A stretch of 64,000 nt of DNA from Sphingomonas sp. NFR15 (GCF_900103265.1 NZ_FMWX01000001.1:186001-250000); one strand, 5' to 3'; positions 17,964 through 27,198 are shown, numbered from the stretch's first letter. Program-made: numbers and translations. The notes: generated by a model from the sequence alone, not told the origin.

Positions 17964-19306
17964 TGGCCCATATTCCCATGCCGAGCCTGCGTTACGGCAC
18001 CGTCTGGCGCTGGCATTTCTATGCGGGCCTGTTCTGCGTGCCGTTCGTGATCTGGCTGGCGCTGACCGGCACGATCTATCTGTGGAGGCCGCAGATCGAG
18101 GCGTGGCTCGACCGGCCTTACGCGCATCTTACCACCACCGGGCCGCGCGCGTCGGCCGAGGCGCAGGTCGCTGCTGCCGTCCGCGCGGTTCCCGGGGCGA
18201 CACTCCACAAATATGTGGTGCCGGAGCGTGACAACGCCGCCGTGCAAATCCTCGTCACCCGGAACCACGCGGACACGCGCGTCTATCTCGATCCCCGGTC
18301 GCTCGCGGTGCTGAACGTCGTGACCGAGGAGCGCCGGCCGCTCCGTATGGTGTTCCACCTCCACGGCGAGCTGCTCGCCGGCGCGTTCGGCAGCTATCTG
18401 GTCGAGATCGCCGCGTGCTGGGCGATCGTGATGCTGCTGACCGGCCTGTACCTGTGGTGGCCGCGCGGGCGGTCGGGGCTTGCCGGAGTGCTGTATCCGC
18501 GTTTGCGCGCCAATGGACGGCCGTTCTGGCGCGATCTGCACGCGGTCGCGGGTATCTGGGTGTCGCTGTTCGCGCTCGGCCTGATCCTGACCGGTCTGCC
18601 CTGGGCAAAAGGATGGGGCAGCTATCTCGCCGAGGTCCGGCACCTCACCGGCACCGCGCGCGGGCCGGTCGACTGGTCGATCGGCGGCAAGCCGCCCGCC
18701 GATGCGATGTCGGGCGATCACGCCGGTCACGGTGCCATGACGATGGCCTCGGCGCCGATGCGGGCGGGCGAACTCGCCCGCGTGATCGCCACGACACGCC
18801 CGCTCGCGATCGCGCCGCCGGCGCTGATCTCGCCGCCGGCACGCGCCGGAGCGCCCTGGTCGGTCGCCTCGGATGCCGCCGATCGGCCGCTGCGCAGCGA
18901 CCTGAAGATCGACGGCGCGACCGGCACCGTGCGGAGCCGCGTCGATTTCGCTGAGCGCCACTGGATCGATCGCGTAATCGGCTATGGTGTCGCCGCGCAC
19001 GAAGGCGCGCTGTTCGGGATCGTCAACCAGATCCTTGGTACCGCGACCGCGCTGCTGCTCGTCCTGCTCGCCGTTTCGGGCGTGGTGATGTGGTGGCGCC
19101 GGCGGCGGGTCGGCCTCGGCGCGCCGGCCGCGCCGCCGCGACCCGCGTTCGGCGCCGGCCTGGTGATCGCGATCGTGGCGCTGGCGCTATACCTGCCGAT
19201 GTTCGGCCTCACGCTGATCGCCGTGATCGTCGTCGAGGCGATCGTGCGGCGGTGGATGCCGGGCGTGGCGCGGTGGCTGGGGCTGCGGCCGATCGCCACC
19301 GCCTAA
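17963..19306 (+). CDS. PepSY-associated membrane protein (PepSY domain iron/copper reductase-like)
   Basis: The 447-residue inner-membrane protein has four to five membrane segments. The first is WHFYAGLFCVPFVIWLALTG, with a His typical of PepSY_TM proteins. The second lies in LVEIAACWAIVMLLTGLYLWWP, preceded by RMVFHLHGELL. A Met/His-rich periplasmic insertion (SGDHAGHGAMTMASAPM) probably binds metal. Proteins of this family often pair with TonB metal receptors and are thought to reduce the metal in the periplasm. The start overlaps the receptor stop by one base. Its 3' end overlaps the converging oxidoreductase gene by three bases. Confidence 0.88.
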   Translation: MAHIPMPSLRYGTVWRWHFYAGLFCVPFVIWLALTGTIYLWRPQIEAWLDRPYAHLTTTGPRASAEAQVAAAVRAVPGATLHKYVVPERDNAAVQILVTRNHADTRVYLDPRSLAVLNVVTEERRPLRMVFHLHGELLAGAFGSYLVEIAACWAIVMLLTGLYLWWPRGRSGLAGVLYPRLRANGRPFWRDLHAVAGIWVSLFALGLILTGLPWAKGWGSYLAEVRHLTGTARGPVDWSIGGKPPADAMSGDHAGHGAMTMASAPMRAGELARVIATTRPLAIAPPALISPPARAGAPWSVASDAADRPLRSDLKIDGATGTVRSRVDFAERHWIDRVIGYGVAAHEGALFGIVNQILGTATALLLVLLAVSGVVMWWRRRRVGLGAPAAPPRPAFGAGLVIAIVALALYLPMFGLTLIAVIVVEAIVRRWMPGVARWLGLRPIATA

Positions 19307-21588
19307 GCGGCGCGCATCGTCACCCGCACCGACTTGTACGAAGGCGTGCCGCTGTGGGGATCGTGATCCTCCAGCGGCACGAGGCAGTTCGCCTCCGGAT
19401 AATAGGCCGCGAGCGAGCCGCGCGCGATCGCGTACGCGACGACGGTATAGCCCTCCAGCCGCCGCCCCGGCCCCGCCTCGATATCCACGACATCGCCATG
19501 CGCCAGGCCGAGTTCAGCGAGGTCTTCCGCATTGGCGAACACGACGTCGCGCCGCCCGGTGATGCCACGATAGCGATCGTTCAGCCCGTAAACGGTGGTG
19601 TTGTACTGATCGTGGCTGCGGATCGTGGTGAGCAACAGCGCCCCAGCCTCCCCGCTTGCGCCGGCGAGCGGATGGGTCAGGAAATGCGCCTTGCCGTCGG
19701 CGGTGTCCCATATGCGGTTCGAAGCGTCCACGGTCAGGCGGAAGCCGCCTTTGTGGCGCACGCGAACGTTGAAATCGCGGAAGTCCGGGAACACCGCCTC
19801 GATCGCGTCGCGGATGCGATCGTAATCACCGACCAGAGCGTCCCAGTCGATCGCCACGCCGGGCAGCGCGGCCTTGGCGATCTCCGCGATGATCGCCGGC
19901 TCCGAGCGCAGATCGGGCGCGGCGGGCTTCAATCGCCCGCGTGAGGCGTGGACCATCGACATCGAATCCTCGACCGTCACCCATTGCGATCCGCTCGCCT
20001 GTTGGTCGTGCTCGGTTCGCCCGAGGCATGGCAGCACGATCGTCTCGCGCGCGGTGAGCAGGCAGGTGCGGTTGAACTTGGTGACGATGGTCACCGACAG
20101 ATCGAGCTTGCGGAACGCGGCGAAGCTCGTCTCCGGGTCGGGCATCGCCACCGCCAGATTGCCGCCGAGCGCGATGAGCGCCTTGGCGCGCCCGTCGCGC
20201 ATCGCCGCCAACGCCTCGACCGCATTGTGGCCGTGCGCGCGCGGCGAGGTGATGCCGAAGCGCGCGTCAAGCCGTGCCAGCATCGCCTCCGACGGAATCT
20301 CGGTGATGCCGACGGTGCGGTCGCCTTGCACGTTGGAATGGCCACGCAGCGGGCAGATACCGGCGCCGGGCTTGCCGATATTGCCGCGCAGCAGCAGCAG
20401 GTTGGCGAGTTGCTGGACATTGGCGGTGCCGTTGGCATGCTGGGTGATGCCCATGCCGTAACACAGGATGACGCGCTCGGCCTGCCAATAGGTGCGCGCC
20501 ATGCGCTCGATCGCAGCGCGCTCCAGCCCCGATCGGGCGACGATCTCGTCCCAGCCGGTGGCATCGATATCGGCACGCAGCGCATCCAGCCCGACGGTAT
20601 GTTCGGCGATGAAGGCGCGGTCGAGCAGCCCCGCCCCGCCCGCCGCGAGGTCGGCGGCGTCGGCCTCGAACAGCGCCTTCATCATGCCCTTGAGCATCGC
20701 GCCGTCGCCGCCGACGCGGACCTGATGATATTCCGAGGCGAGCGGGGTCGCATAGGTGCTCAGCATCTCGCTCGGATGCTGCGGCGATTTGAACCGCTCC
20801 AGACCGCGTTCGCGCAGCGGGTTGGCGACGACGATCGGCACGCCGCGCCGCGCCGCCGCGCTCAGCGTCGAGAGCATGCGCGGATGGTTGGTGCCGGGAT
20901 TGTGCCCGATGCAGAAGATCGCGTCGGCGAGATCGAAATCGTCGAGCGTCACCGTGCCCTTGCCGACCCCGATCGACTGCGGCAGCCCGACGCTGGTCGC
21001 TTCGTGGCACATGTTCGAGCAATCGGGGAAATTGTTGGTCCCGTAAGCGCGCGCGAGCAACTGGAACAGGAAAGCCGCCTCGTTGGAGGCGCGGCCGGAT
21101 GTGTAGAATTCCGCCTGATTGGGATCGGCGAGCGCCTGCAATCCCGCGCCGATCCGGGCGAACGCCTCGTCCCACGCGATCGGCACGAAATGATCGGTCG
21201 CCGCGTCGTATCGCAGCGGATGCGTGAGGCGGCCGGCATCCTCCAGCGCATGATCGGTCCAGCCGAACAACTCGGTCGCGGTGTGGCGCGCAAAGAAATC
21301 GGGATCGACGCGTTTGGCGGTCGCCTCCCACGTCACCGCCTTGGCGCCATTTTCGCAGAACTCGAACGACGAGGTTTTCTTCGGGTCCGGCCAGGCGCAG
21401 CCCGGACAATCGAATCCGTCGGGCTGGTTCATCTGGAGCAGCGCGCGCGTGTCGGTGGACGCGCCCATCTGGTCGCGCACCGCGACCGCCACCGCCTTCA
21501 GCGCGCCCCAGCCGCCCGCCGGGCCATCATAATGTTCGACGCCGGTGACGGGCCGCTCGGTCTCGGGGGAGTCGCTGAAGTCTTCCAT
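19303..21588 (-). CDS. YdeP/FdhF-family molybdopterin oxidoreductase, copy 1
   Basis: The 761-residue protein belongs to the formate-dehydrogenase-like YdeP family. Near residue 60 it has the Fe-S cysteines DCPGCAW and EFCENGAKA. The molybdenum-site block is DCSNMCHEATSVGL, whose CH matches the Cys/Sec-His of FdhF. Molybdopterin-binding stretches GHNPGTNHPRML, RGHSNVQGDRTVGI and RSHDQYNTTVYG follow. The ATG at 21588 follows GGAA; a frame opening at 21660 adds no domain. No FdhD-like sulfurtransferase or electron-transfer subunit is nearby. The substrate is unknown. A paralogue lies at 27199-29472. Confidence 0.9.
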   Translation of the reverse strand: MEDFSDSPETERPVTGVEHYDGPAGGWGALKAVAVAVRDQMGASTDTRALLQMNQPDGFDCPGCAWPDPKKTSSFEFCENGAKAVTWEATAKRVDPDFFARHTATELFGWTDHALEDAGRLTHPLRYDAATDHFVPIAWDEAFARIGAGLQALADPNQAEFYTSGRASNEAAFLFQLLARAYGTNNFPDCSNMCHEATSVGLPQSIGVGKGTVTLDDFDLADAIFCIGHNPGTNHPRMLSTLSAAARRGVPIVVANPLRERGLERFKSPQHPSEMLSTYATPLASEYHQVRVGGDGAMLKGMMKALFEADAADLAAGGAGLLDRAFIAEHTVGLDALRADIDATGWDEIVARSGLERAAIERMARTYWQAERVILCYGMGITQHANGTANVQQLANLLLLRGNIGKPGAGICPLRGHSNVQGDRTVGITEIPSEAMLARLDARFGITSPRAHGHNAVEALAAMRDGRAKALIALGGNLAVAMPDPETSFAAFRKLDLSVTIVTKFNRTCLLTARETIVLPCLGRTEHDQQASGSQWVTVEDSMSMVHASRGRLKPAAPDLRSEPAIIAEIAKAALPGVAIDWDALVGDYDRIRDAIEAVFPDFRDFNVRVRHKGGFRLTVDASNRIWDTADGKAHFLTHPLAGASGEAGALLLTTIRSHDQYNTTVYGLNDRYRGITGRRDVVFANAEDLAELGLAHGDVVDIEAGPGRRLEGYTVVAYAIARGSLAAYYPEANCLVPLEDHDPHSGTPSYKSVRVTMRAA

Positions 21589-21681
21589 GTCGGTTCCACG
21601 TACCGGCGGAAGCCGGCTTCCGCTGTAGCTGTGCCGCCTAAGCCGCCGGGACGCAAACACACTTTGGTATGGGCTGACGGG

Positions 21682-22950
21682 TCAGTCCGCCTCGACCCAG
21701 TCGCGCGTGAGATAGCGCGACGCGATCAGCATCAGCACACCCGCCAGTGCATAGAAGCCGAGCGAGGCGATCACCGCCCAGCGCAACGCCTCGTTGCCGA
21801 GGCTCGGCGTGAGCGCGTCGGACAGCGCGCCGATCGCGAGCGTGCCGAACCCCACGCCGATCAGATTGTTGATCGTGAGGAAGCTCGCCGAGGCGGTCGC
21901 GCGCATTGGCGGCGGGACGAGGTGCTGGACCGCCGTCAGGATCGGGCCGAGCCAGACATAGGCCAGCCCCTGCGGAATCAGGAACAGCGCGAAGGCAATG
22001 CCCGGCGAACGGCTCAACACGCCGGCCACGAACAACGGCACCGCGATCAGATAGGCGATCGCCGGCACCCGCGCATAGGCGCCCTTGTCGCGCCCGCCAA
22101 GCCGATCCGCCAGCCAGCCGCCGCCGAACATGCCGATCGTACCGCCGATCAGCAGCAGCCCCGCGAAAAAGCGCCCGGTCGCCGGCAGATCGAGATCGAA
22201 CGAGCGGCGCAACAGCGACGGCAGCCAGAACGCCAGACCATAGCCGACCATCGAGCTCGACGCGGCGCCGCAGGAGAGCAGCCAGAAACTCGGCTTGGCC
22301 GCGAGCAACGCGAACACCGCGCCGACCCTTACCCGTTCGCCGGCAGGCACGCGTCTCACCGGTTCCTTGACGACGAGCGCGAAGACCGGCGCGACGACGA
22401 GCCCCGCCAGCCCCACCCACAGGAACGCCGCACGCCAGCTCACCAGCGCCGCGACATAGCCGCCGAACAGCACGCCGAGCGCCGATCCGATCGGAATGCC
22501 GAGCGAATAGATGGCGAGCGCCCGCGCCCGCCGCCGCGCGGGGAAGACATCGCCGATCAGCGCATAGGAGGGCGCGACGCCGCCCGCCTCGCCGACGCCG
22601 ACGCCGACCCGGAACGCGAGCAATTGCCCGAAGCTGCCCGCGGCGCCGCACAAGGCGGTGAACCCGCTCCACAGCGCCAGCGAGCCCGTGATGACCCAGG
22701 TGCGCCGCGTGCGATCGGCGAGCAGCCCGAGCGGGATGCCCATCGTCGAATAGAGGATCGCGAAGGCCAGCCCGCCGAGCAACCCGAGTTGCTTGTCGCT
22801 GAGCGCGAACTCCGCCTTGATCGGTGCAGCGAGGATACTGACGATCTGGCGATCGAGGAAATTGAAGCTGTACACCAGCAACAGCATGGCGAGCACGATC
22901 CCCGGCCGCGAACCGGAGCGTACTGGCATCGGGTCATGCTCGCCCGCCAT
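21682..22950 (-). CDS. MFS transporter, spinster-like
   Basis: The 422-residue protein has twelve predicted membrane segments. The spinster-type N-terminal block SFNFLDRQIVSILAAPIKAEFALSD is followed by the loop motif GLLADRTRRTW and GVGVGEAGGVAPSYALI. Its ATG at 22950 shares a base with the TGA of the TonB receptor gene upstream (TGATG). An ATG at 22929 is an alternative. Operon position suggests it carries the same compound over the inner membrane that the receptor brings through the outer one. Controlled, with the receptor, from the promoter at 25375-25403. Confidence 0.9.
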   Translation of the reverse strand: MAGEHDPMPVRSGSRPGIVLAMLLLVYSFNFLDRQIVSILAAPIKAEFALSDKQLGLLGGLAFAILYSTMGIPLGLLADRTRRTWVITGSLALWSGFTALCGAAGSFGQLLAFRVGVGVGEAGGVAPSYALIGDVFPARRRARALAIYSLGIPIGSALGVLFGGYVAALVSWRAAFLWVGLAGLVVAPVFALVVKEPVRRVPAGERVRVGAVFALLAAKPSFWLLSCGAASSSMVGYGLAFWLPSLLRRSFDLDLPATGRFFAGLLLIGGTIGMFGGGWLADRLGGRDKGAYARVPAIAYLIAVPLFVAGVLSRSPGIAFALFLIPQGLAYVWLGPILTAVQHLVPPPMRATASASFLTINNLIGVGFGTLAIGALSDALTPSLGNEALRWAVIASLGFYALAGVLMLIASRYLTRDWVEAD

Positions 22951-25319
22951 CAGAATTTGGCGGTCACGGTCGCCAGCACCTGCCGGGGGTTGCCGTAGAA
23001 GGCGGTCGCGATCCCCTCTTTGCCCAGCGTCGGGGTATAGCCGCCGGCCGGCGTACGGATCGGAGTGCCTGCCACGTTGACGTTGATATATTGATAGCCG
23101 CCGATCTTGTAGGTCTCTCCGGTCAGATTCTTGCCATGCACGCCGATCGAATAGCGGCCCTTGCCGAAGCTATACACCAGATTGGCATCGACCAGCGTGT
23201 AGGCCGGCTGGTCGAGGAAGGGGCTGGCGGTCTCGAATTGGTGGGTCAGGCTGCGGTACGATACCGTCGTCGATCCGTTCAGCGATCCGCTCGCCACCGG
23301 CAGCGTCGCACCGAGCGTGCCGCTCACCGACCATTTCGGCGTGTTCTGGAAGACGCGATATTGCGACACGTCGGTCGGCGGCGTGCCCGCGATGAAGCGA
23401 TCGTATTTGGCGTCGATATAGCCGACCGTCGTGGCGAACGTGATCGTCGATCCCTGCCCGGCAAAACCGCGCGCGAGCGTGGCGTTGCCCTCGAACTCGG
23501 CGCCCTTGATCGTCGCCTTGGCGGCGTTGGTCGTGATGCCGCAGAAGGTCTGCACGCCACCCACTACGCAGCCCGACGACCCCGGCACCTGCACGTCGGC
23601 ATAATCGGCGTAGAAGCCGTCGGCCGCGAAGGTCAGCCGATGGTCGAACAGCGCGCCTTTCCAGCCGATCTCGTAGCTCTTCACCGTTTCCGGCTTGAAC
23701 AGCAGGAAATTATAGATGTCCTGATAGGTGCGCCCGGCGGCCGGGTTGCTGATCGGCGCATTCGCGCCGGTGCCGCGCGGATCGAAGCCGCCGCCCTTGA
23801 AGCCTTCGGAATAGGACGCGTAGATCATGTGATCGGGCGTGATCTTGTAGCTGAGCGAGGCGCGCGGCGTGAACTTCTGGAAATTCGCGCGACCGCGAAA
23901 ATCGGTTGAGGGCAAACCGAACAGAACGGGATTGCCGCCGAACTCGCTGGTCGGGCCGCCGAGATAATTGGCCTTGAACACCTGCGATTTGCGCTCGTCC
24001 CACGTGTAGCGGCCGCCCACCGACAGGCTCAGTTGCGGCGTGAAATCATAGGTGAAATCGCCGAACACCGAATGCGTCTCGGTACGCACGTCGCCCTTGG
24101 TATAAGCGTCGAGCCCCGGCAGCGCCGCGCCGCCGGTCGTATAAAGCAGCACGTCGAAGCCGGTCGAAGCCTTGGCGCCAAGATAATAATAGCCGACCAG
24201 GCCGTTCAGCTTGTCGCTCTTGTAGAGGAGCTGGAATTCCTGACTGGTCTGATCGTTGCGGTAGATCGCGGGAACATCGACATCGACGGCGGGGAGCGAA
24301 TCGAAGTCGATCGGCGTGTAGCTCACGTCGCCGCGATACGCGCTGATCGAGCGTAGCGTGAGGTGATCGGTGAGGTCCGCCGAAATCGACATCGAGATGC
24401 CGCCGCCCTTCACGCTGTTGCGCGGATTGGAGAGGCCGGCGCGCGTATCATAGACGTCGGTGAGCACGGGCGCGCCGGAGAGCAGGCCGGGGATGAGCCG
24501 ATGCCCGTTGCGCGCGAGCGATTTGTCGTCGGTGTAATCGCCGGTGATCCGCACGAACAGGCGCTTGTCGGGCGTCTCGAACTCGACGGTGCCGCGCCCG
24601 GCCCAGATATCCTTGTTGTAATTGTCGATGCCGAGATTGAGGTTGCGCCCGAACCCGTCGTGGCTCAGCCGTGCGCCGGTGACGCCGACCTTGAGCAGAT
24701 CGCCGATCGGAGTCGACAGGCTGATGACCCCGTCCGCTTCGTTATAGGAGCCGTAGGTGCCACGCAGGCTGGCGGAGAGCGTGTCGGGCAGGCGCTTGGT
24801 CACGTATTTGACCGCGCCGCCGATCGTGTTGCGGCCATACAAAGTGCCCTGCGGCCCGCGCAGCACCTCGATGCGATCGACATCATAAATGTCGAGCACC
24901 GCCGCCTGCGGGCGGTTGAGATAGACATCGTCGAGATAGATGCCGATGCCCGCCTCGAACCCCGGCACGGGATCCTGCTGGCCGACGCCGCGAATGAAGG
25001 CAGCAAGCGTCGAATTGGTGCCGCGCGCGGCCTTGAAGGTCGTATTGGGCGTGAGCGTCTGGATGTCGGTGAGGTCGACCGCGCCCGATTTGGCGAGTTT
25101 GTCGCCGCTCAACGCGGTCACCGCGACGGGCACGGCCAACAGCGTCTCCTCGCGCCGGCGCGCCGTGACGACGATATCCTGCCCATTGCCAGAATCGACG
25201 GTCTGCGGGGGCGTGTCGCTGGCGGGCGGCGCGGTCTGCGCCATCGCGGAGGGCGCAAGTGCCACCAGGCTGACGCCAGCCGCAAAAAGCGCACGCATTG
25301 ATGAAGCCATCAGTCGCAT
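22950..25319 (-). CDS. TonB-dependent receptor of an uptake cluster
   Basis: The 789-residue protein has a signal peptide ending SAMAQ and a TonB-box-like DIVVTARRREETLLAVPVAVTA. Its plug has RGVGQQDPVPGFEAGIGIYLDDVYL and IEVLRGPQGTLYGRNTIGGAV, and the barrel ends in ATVTAKF. The LDDVY and GPQGTLYGRN motifs mark the large sphingomonad receptor family that takes up plant or aromatic compounds; the individual substrate cannot be read. The ATG at 25319 has a very strong ribosome site (AGGAGGAGAGG). It leads an operon with an MFS transporter and is divergent from a TetR regulator with an operator between. Confidence 0.93.
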   Translation of the reverse strand: MRLMASSMRALFAAGVSLVALAPSAMAQTAPPASDTPPQTVDSGNGQDIVVTARRREETLLAVPVAVTALSGDKLAKSGAVDLTDIQTLTPNTTFKAARGTNSTLAAFIRGVGQQDPVPGFEAGIGIYLDDVYLNRPQAAVLDIYDVDRIEVLRGPQGTLYGRNTIGGAVKYVTKRLPDTLSASLRGTYGSYNEADGVISLSTPIGDLLKVGVTGARLSHDGFGRNLNLGIDNYNKDIWAGRGTVEFETPDKRLFVRITGDYTDDKSLARNGHRLIPGLLSGAPVLTDVYDTRAGLSNPRNSVKGGGISMSISADLTDHLTLRSISAYRGDVSYTPIDFDSLPAVDVDVPAIYRNDQTSQEFQLLYKSDKLNGLVGYYYLGAKASTGFDVLLYTTGGAALPGLDAYTKGDVRTETHSVFGDFTYDFTPQLSLSVGGRYTWDERKSQVFKANYLGGPTSEFGGNPVLFGLPSTDFRGRANFQKFTPRASLSYKITPDHMIYASYSEGFKGGGFDPRGTGANAPISNPAAGRTYQDIYNFLLFKPETVKSYEIGWKGALFDHRLTFAADGFYADYADVQVPGSSGCVVGGVQTFCGITTNAAKATIKGAEFEGNATLARGFAGQGSTITFATTVGYIDAKYDRFIAGTPPTDVSQYRVFQNTPKWSVSGTLGATLPVASGSLNGSTTVSYRSLTHQFETASPFLDQPAYTLVDANLVYSFGKGRYSIGVHGKNLTGETYKIGGYQYINVNVAGTPIRTPAGGYTPTLGKEGIATAFYGNPRQVLATVTAKF

Positions 25320-25374
25320 ATCCTCTCCTCCTGATCGAGCGCATGAGCGAACCGCTTGCGCTTCGTTACGCTTG

Positions 25375-25403
25375 CTTATAGTGAAACCTGAACCAGGTTT
25401 CAA
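25375..25403 (-). promoter_or_regulatory. Promoter of the TonB receptor/MFS operon
   Basis: On the minus strand TTGAAA (25403-25398) and TATAAG (25380-25375) are spaced by exactly 17 bases. The predicted start lies near 25368, leaving a leader of about 50 bases to the receptor ATG. The spacer is almost wholly occupied by the inverted repeat at 25382-25402, so a bound TetR dimer would exclude RNA polymerase. Confidence 0.68.
25382..25402. promoter_or_regulatory. TetR operator, 9-3-9 inverted repeat
   Basis: TGAAACCTG, three bases AAC, then CAGGTTTCA form a perfect 9-bp inverted repeat. It lies 39 bases upstream of the TetR gene start and inside the -35/-10 spacer of the divergent receptor operon. 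One site could control both directions. Confidence 0.72.
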
Positions 25404-25441
25404 ATACGAAAAATTACGCATTCGAAAGAATCGAGGGAGCG

Positions 25442-26092
25442 ATGGTGCTGGCGGCGGAGGATGCTAAGGCGGTGGCCGTGACGAGAAGAGACGGCATCAA
25501 GACGCCCAAAACGGCGCGCGGCCAGCGCACGCTGCGCCTGCTGCTTGACGCGGCCGCCGAGGAATTCGGCGAGAAGGGCTTTCACGAGGCCGCGATCAGC
25601 CGCATCACCGCGCGCGCCGGGGTGGCGATCGGCAGTTTCTACACCTATTTCGATTCGAAGGAGGCGCTGTTCACCGAATTGGTGCGCGACCTCACCACGC
25701 AAGTCCGCGACTTCGTCGCGCCGCGCCTGTCCGGCATCAACGACGGGATCGCGGTCGAGATCGCGGGCCAAGCGGCGTTTCTCGATTTCGCTCGGGCGCA
25801 CAAGGAAATCTACCGCATCATCGACGAGTCCGAGTTCGTCGATCCGGCCGGTTACCGGGCGCATTACATGCGTACCGCCGACCGGATCACGCGGCGGCTC
25901 GAGGCCGCCGCCGAACGCGGCGAGATCAGCCCCGGATCAGCGGAGATCCGCGCCTGGGCGCTGATGGGGATGAACGTCTTCCTCGGCCTGCGCTTCGGTG
26001 TCTGGAGCGACGAACTCGCCGTCGAAGAGGTGACGGCGGTGACGGGAGACCTGATCGCCAACGGCCTCGCGCCGAAAGGACGCGGCGCATGA
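25442..26092 (+). CDS. TetR-family transcriptional regulator
   Basis: The 216-residue protein has the TetR helix-turn-helix at about residues 27-75 (LLLDAAAEEFGEKGFHEAAI, then ITARAGVAIGSFYTYFDSKEALF). A helical ligand-binding domain follows. The ATG at 25442 is preceded by GAGGGAG. It overlaps the following hydrolase gene by four bases and is divergent from the receptor/MFS operon, with a perfect inverted repeat between. It probably represses both units until the imported compound or a breakdown product binds. Confidence 0.92.
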   Translation: MVLAAEDAKAVAVTRRDGIKTPKTARGQRTLRLLLDAAAEEFGEKGFHEAAISRITARAGVAIGSFYTYFDSKEALFTELVRDLTTQVRDFVAPRLSGINDGIAVEIAGQAAFLDFARAHKEIYRIIDESEFVDPAGYRAHYMRTADRITRRLEAAAERGEISPGSAEIRAWALMGMNVFLGLRFGVWSDELAVEEVTAVTGDLIANGLAPKGRGA

Positions 26093-26946
26093 GCGGCTAT
26101 CGCGACCTGTATTGGCAAGCTTCGGACGGGCTGCGTCTGCATGCGCGCGACTATCCGGCGGCGAGCGGCCCTGCCCGCCTCCCGATCCTGTGCCTCCACG
26201 GTCTGACCCGCAACGCCAAGGATTTCGGCGCGCTCGCGCCGCGCCTCGCCGAGCTGGGCCACCGCGTCCTCGCGCTCGACGTGCGCGGGCGCGGCGGATC
26301 GGAGCGCGGCGCGCCCGAGCGCTATGTGCTGCCGGCCTATGCCGAGGATGTCGAACGGCTGGCACAGGCGATCGGAATCGGCCGCGCGATCTTCATCGGC
26401 ACGTCGATGGGCGGGTTGATCACGATGGAAGTCGCGGCTCGCGCGGCGGGACTCATCCACGCGGCGGTCGTCAATGATGTGGGGCCGAAGCTGTCCCTGC
26501 ACGGGCTCGCGCGGATCGCCGGTTACGCGGGCGCCGCGCAGGCGTTCGCGACCTGGGACGATGCCGCCGCACAGGTCCGCCAGCTCAACGAAGATGCGCT
26601 TCCGCACTATACCGCGCGGGACTGGCGGGAGATGGCCGAGCGGATGTTCCGCGAATCGGACGGCGTGGTGATCGCCGATTACGATCCGGGCATCGCCGTG
26701 CCGTTCAAATCGGCGCCCGCAGGCGCCGATCCGCAGCAGCGGTGGGAGGCGCTCGCCAGCGACCGGCCGATTCTGGTGCTGCGCGGCGCGCGATCCGATC
26801 TGCTCGATCAGGATGCGGCCGAGGCGATGGTCGCCGGCAAGCCGAACGCGCGGCTCGAGATGGTCCGCGATGTCGGCCACGCGCCGATGCTTGACGAACC
26901 CGACGCGCTCGCCGCGATCATGCGCTTCCTCGCCGACATCGGCTGA
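26089..26946 (+). CDS. Alpha/beta-fold hydrolase
   Basis: The 285-residue protein has the oxyanion-hole HG in LCLHGLTRNAKDF, the nucleophile elbow GTSMGG (Ser near residue 106), and a C-terminal VRDVGHAPMLDEPDAL that supplies the catalytic His. The acid is probably the Asp in LRGARSDLLD. It is start-stop coupled to the TetR gene (ATGA). In this cluster it would cleave an ester or lactone brought in by the TonB receptor and MFS permease; the substrate is unknown. Confidence 0.9.
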   Translation: MSGYRDLYWQASDGLRLHARDYPAASGPARLPILCLHGLTRNAKDFGALAPRLAELGHRVLALDVRGRGGSERGAPERYVLPAYAEDVERLAQAIGIGRAIFIGTSMGGLITMEVAARAAGLIHAAVVNDVGPKLSLHGLARIAGYAGAAQAFATWDDAAAQVRQLNEDALPHYTARDWREMAERMFRESDGVVIADYDPGIAVPFKSAPAGADPQQRWEALASDRPILVLRGARSDLLDQDAAEAMVAGKPNARLEMVRDVGHAPMLDEPDALAAIMRFLADIG

Positions 26947-27004
26947 GCGCTGGGCCTGAGCACCGGCGTCAGCGCGCAAATCGGCCGGATCGGCACCGAC
27001 CGGC

Positions 27005-27033
27005 TTGGCGCGGGCGAACACCGCCGCTATAGG
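27005..27033 (+). promoter_or_regulatory. Promoter of tRNA-Thr
   Basis: TTGGCG (27005-27010), a 17-base spacer and TATAGG (27028-27033) stand so that transcription starts about three bases before the mature tRNA 5' end. The -10 TATAGG is the same as that proposed for the dusB promoter in this window. Confidence 0.6.
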
Positions 27034-27042
27034 CGGGGGCCT

Positions 27043-27115
27043 GCCCGTATAGCTCAGTTGGTAGAGCGCCACCCTTGTAAAGTGGATGTCCGGGGTTCGA
27101 TTCCTCGTGCGGGCA
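27043..27115 (+). tRNA. tRNA-Thr (anticodon UGU)
   Basis: A 73-base cloverleaf can be folded. The acceptor is GCCCGTA with TGCGGGC (one G-T pair), the D arm is GCTC...GAGC with loop AGTTGGTA, and the T arm is CGGGG/CCTCG with loop TTCGATT. The anticodon loop CTTGTAA gives TGT at 27076-27078, which reads ACA-type Thr codons. The CCA end is not encoded. The anticodon stem CCACC/AGTGG has a C-A opposition at its loop end (positions 31-39). Confidence 0.93.
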
Positions 27116-27198
27116 GGGTTCACCGGTTCAGGAACCCGCGCCGATTCCAAAGCGTTGTTCGCTGCTGTTGCAGCGGCGACGTGCGAAGGACGCGTTTC

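Noticed and set aside
19948..22998. A 1016-codon open frame on the plus strand
   Set aside because: It is antisense to the YdeP copy 1 and MFS genes and consists of Arg/Asp/His-rich low-information sequence. The minus-strand frames have motifs and coupled starts.
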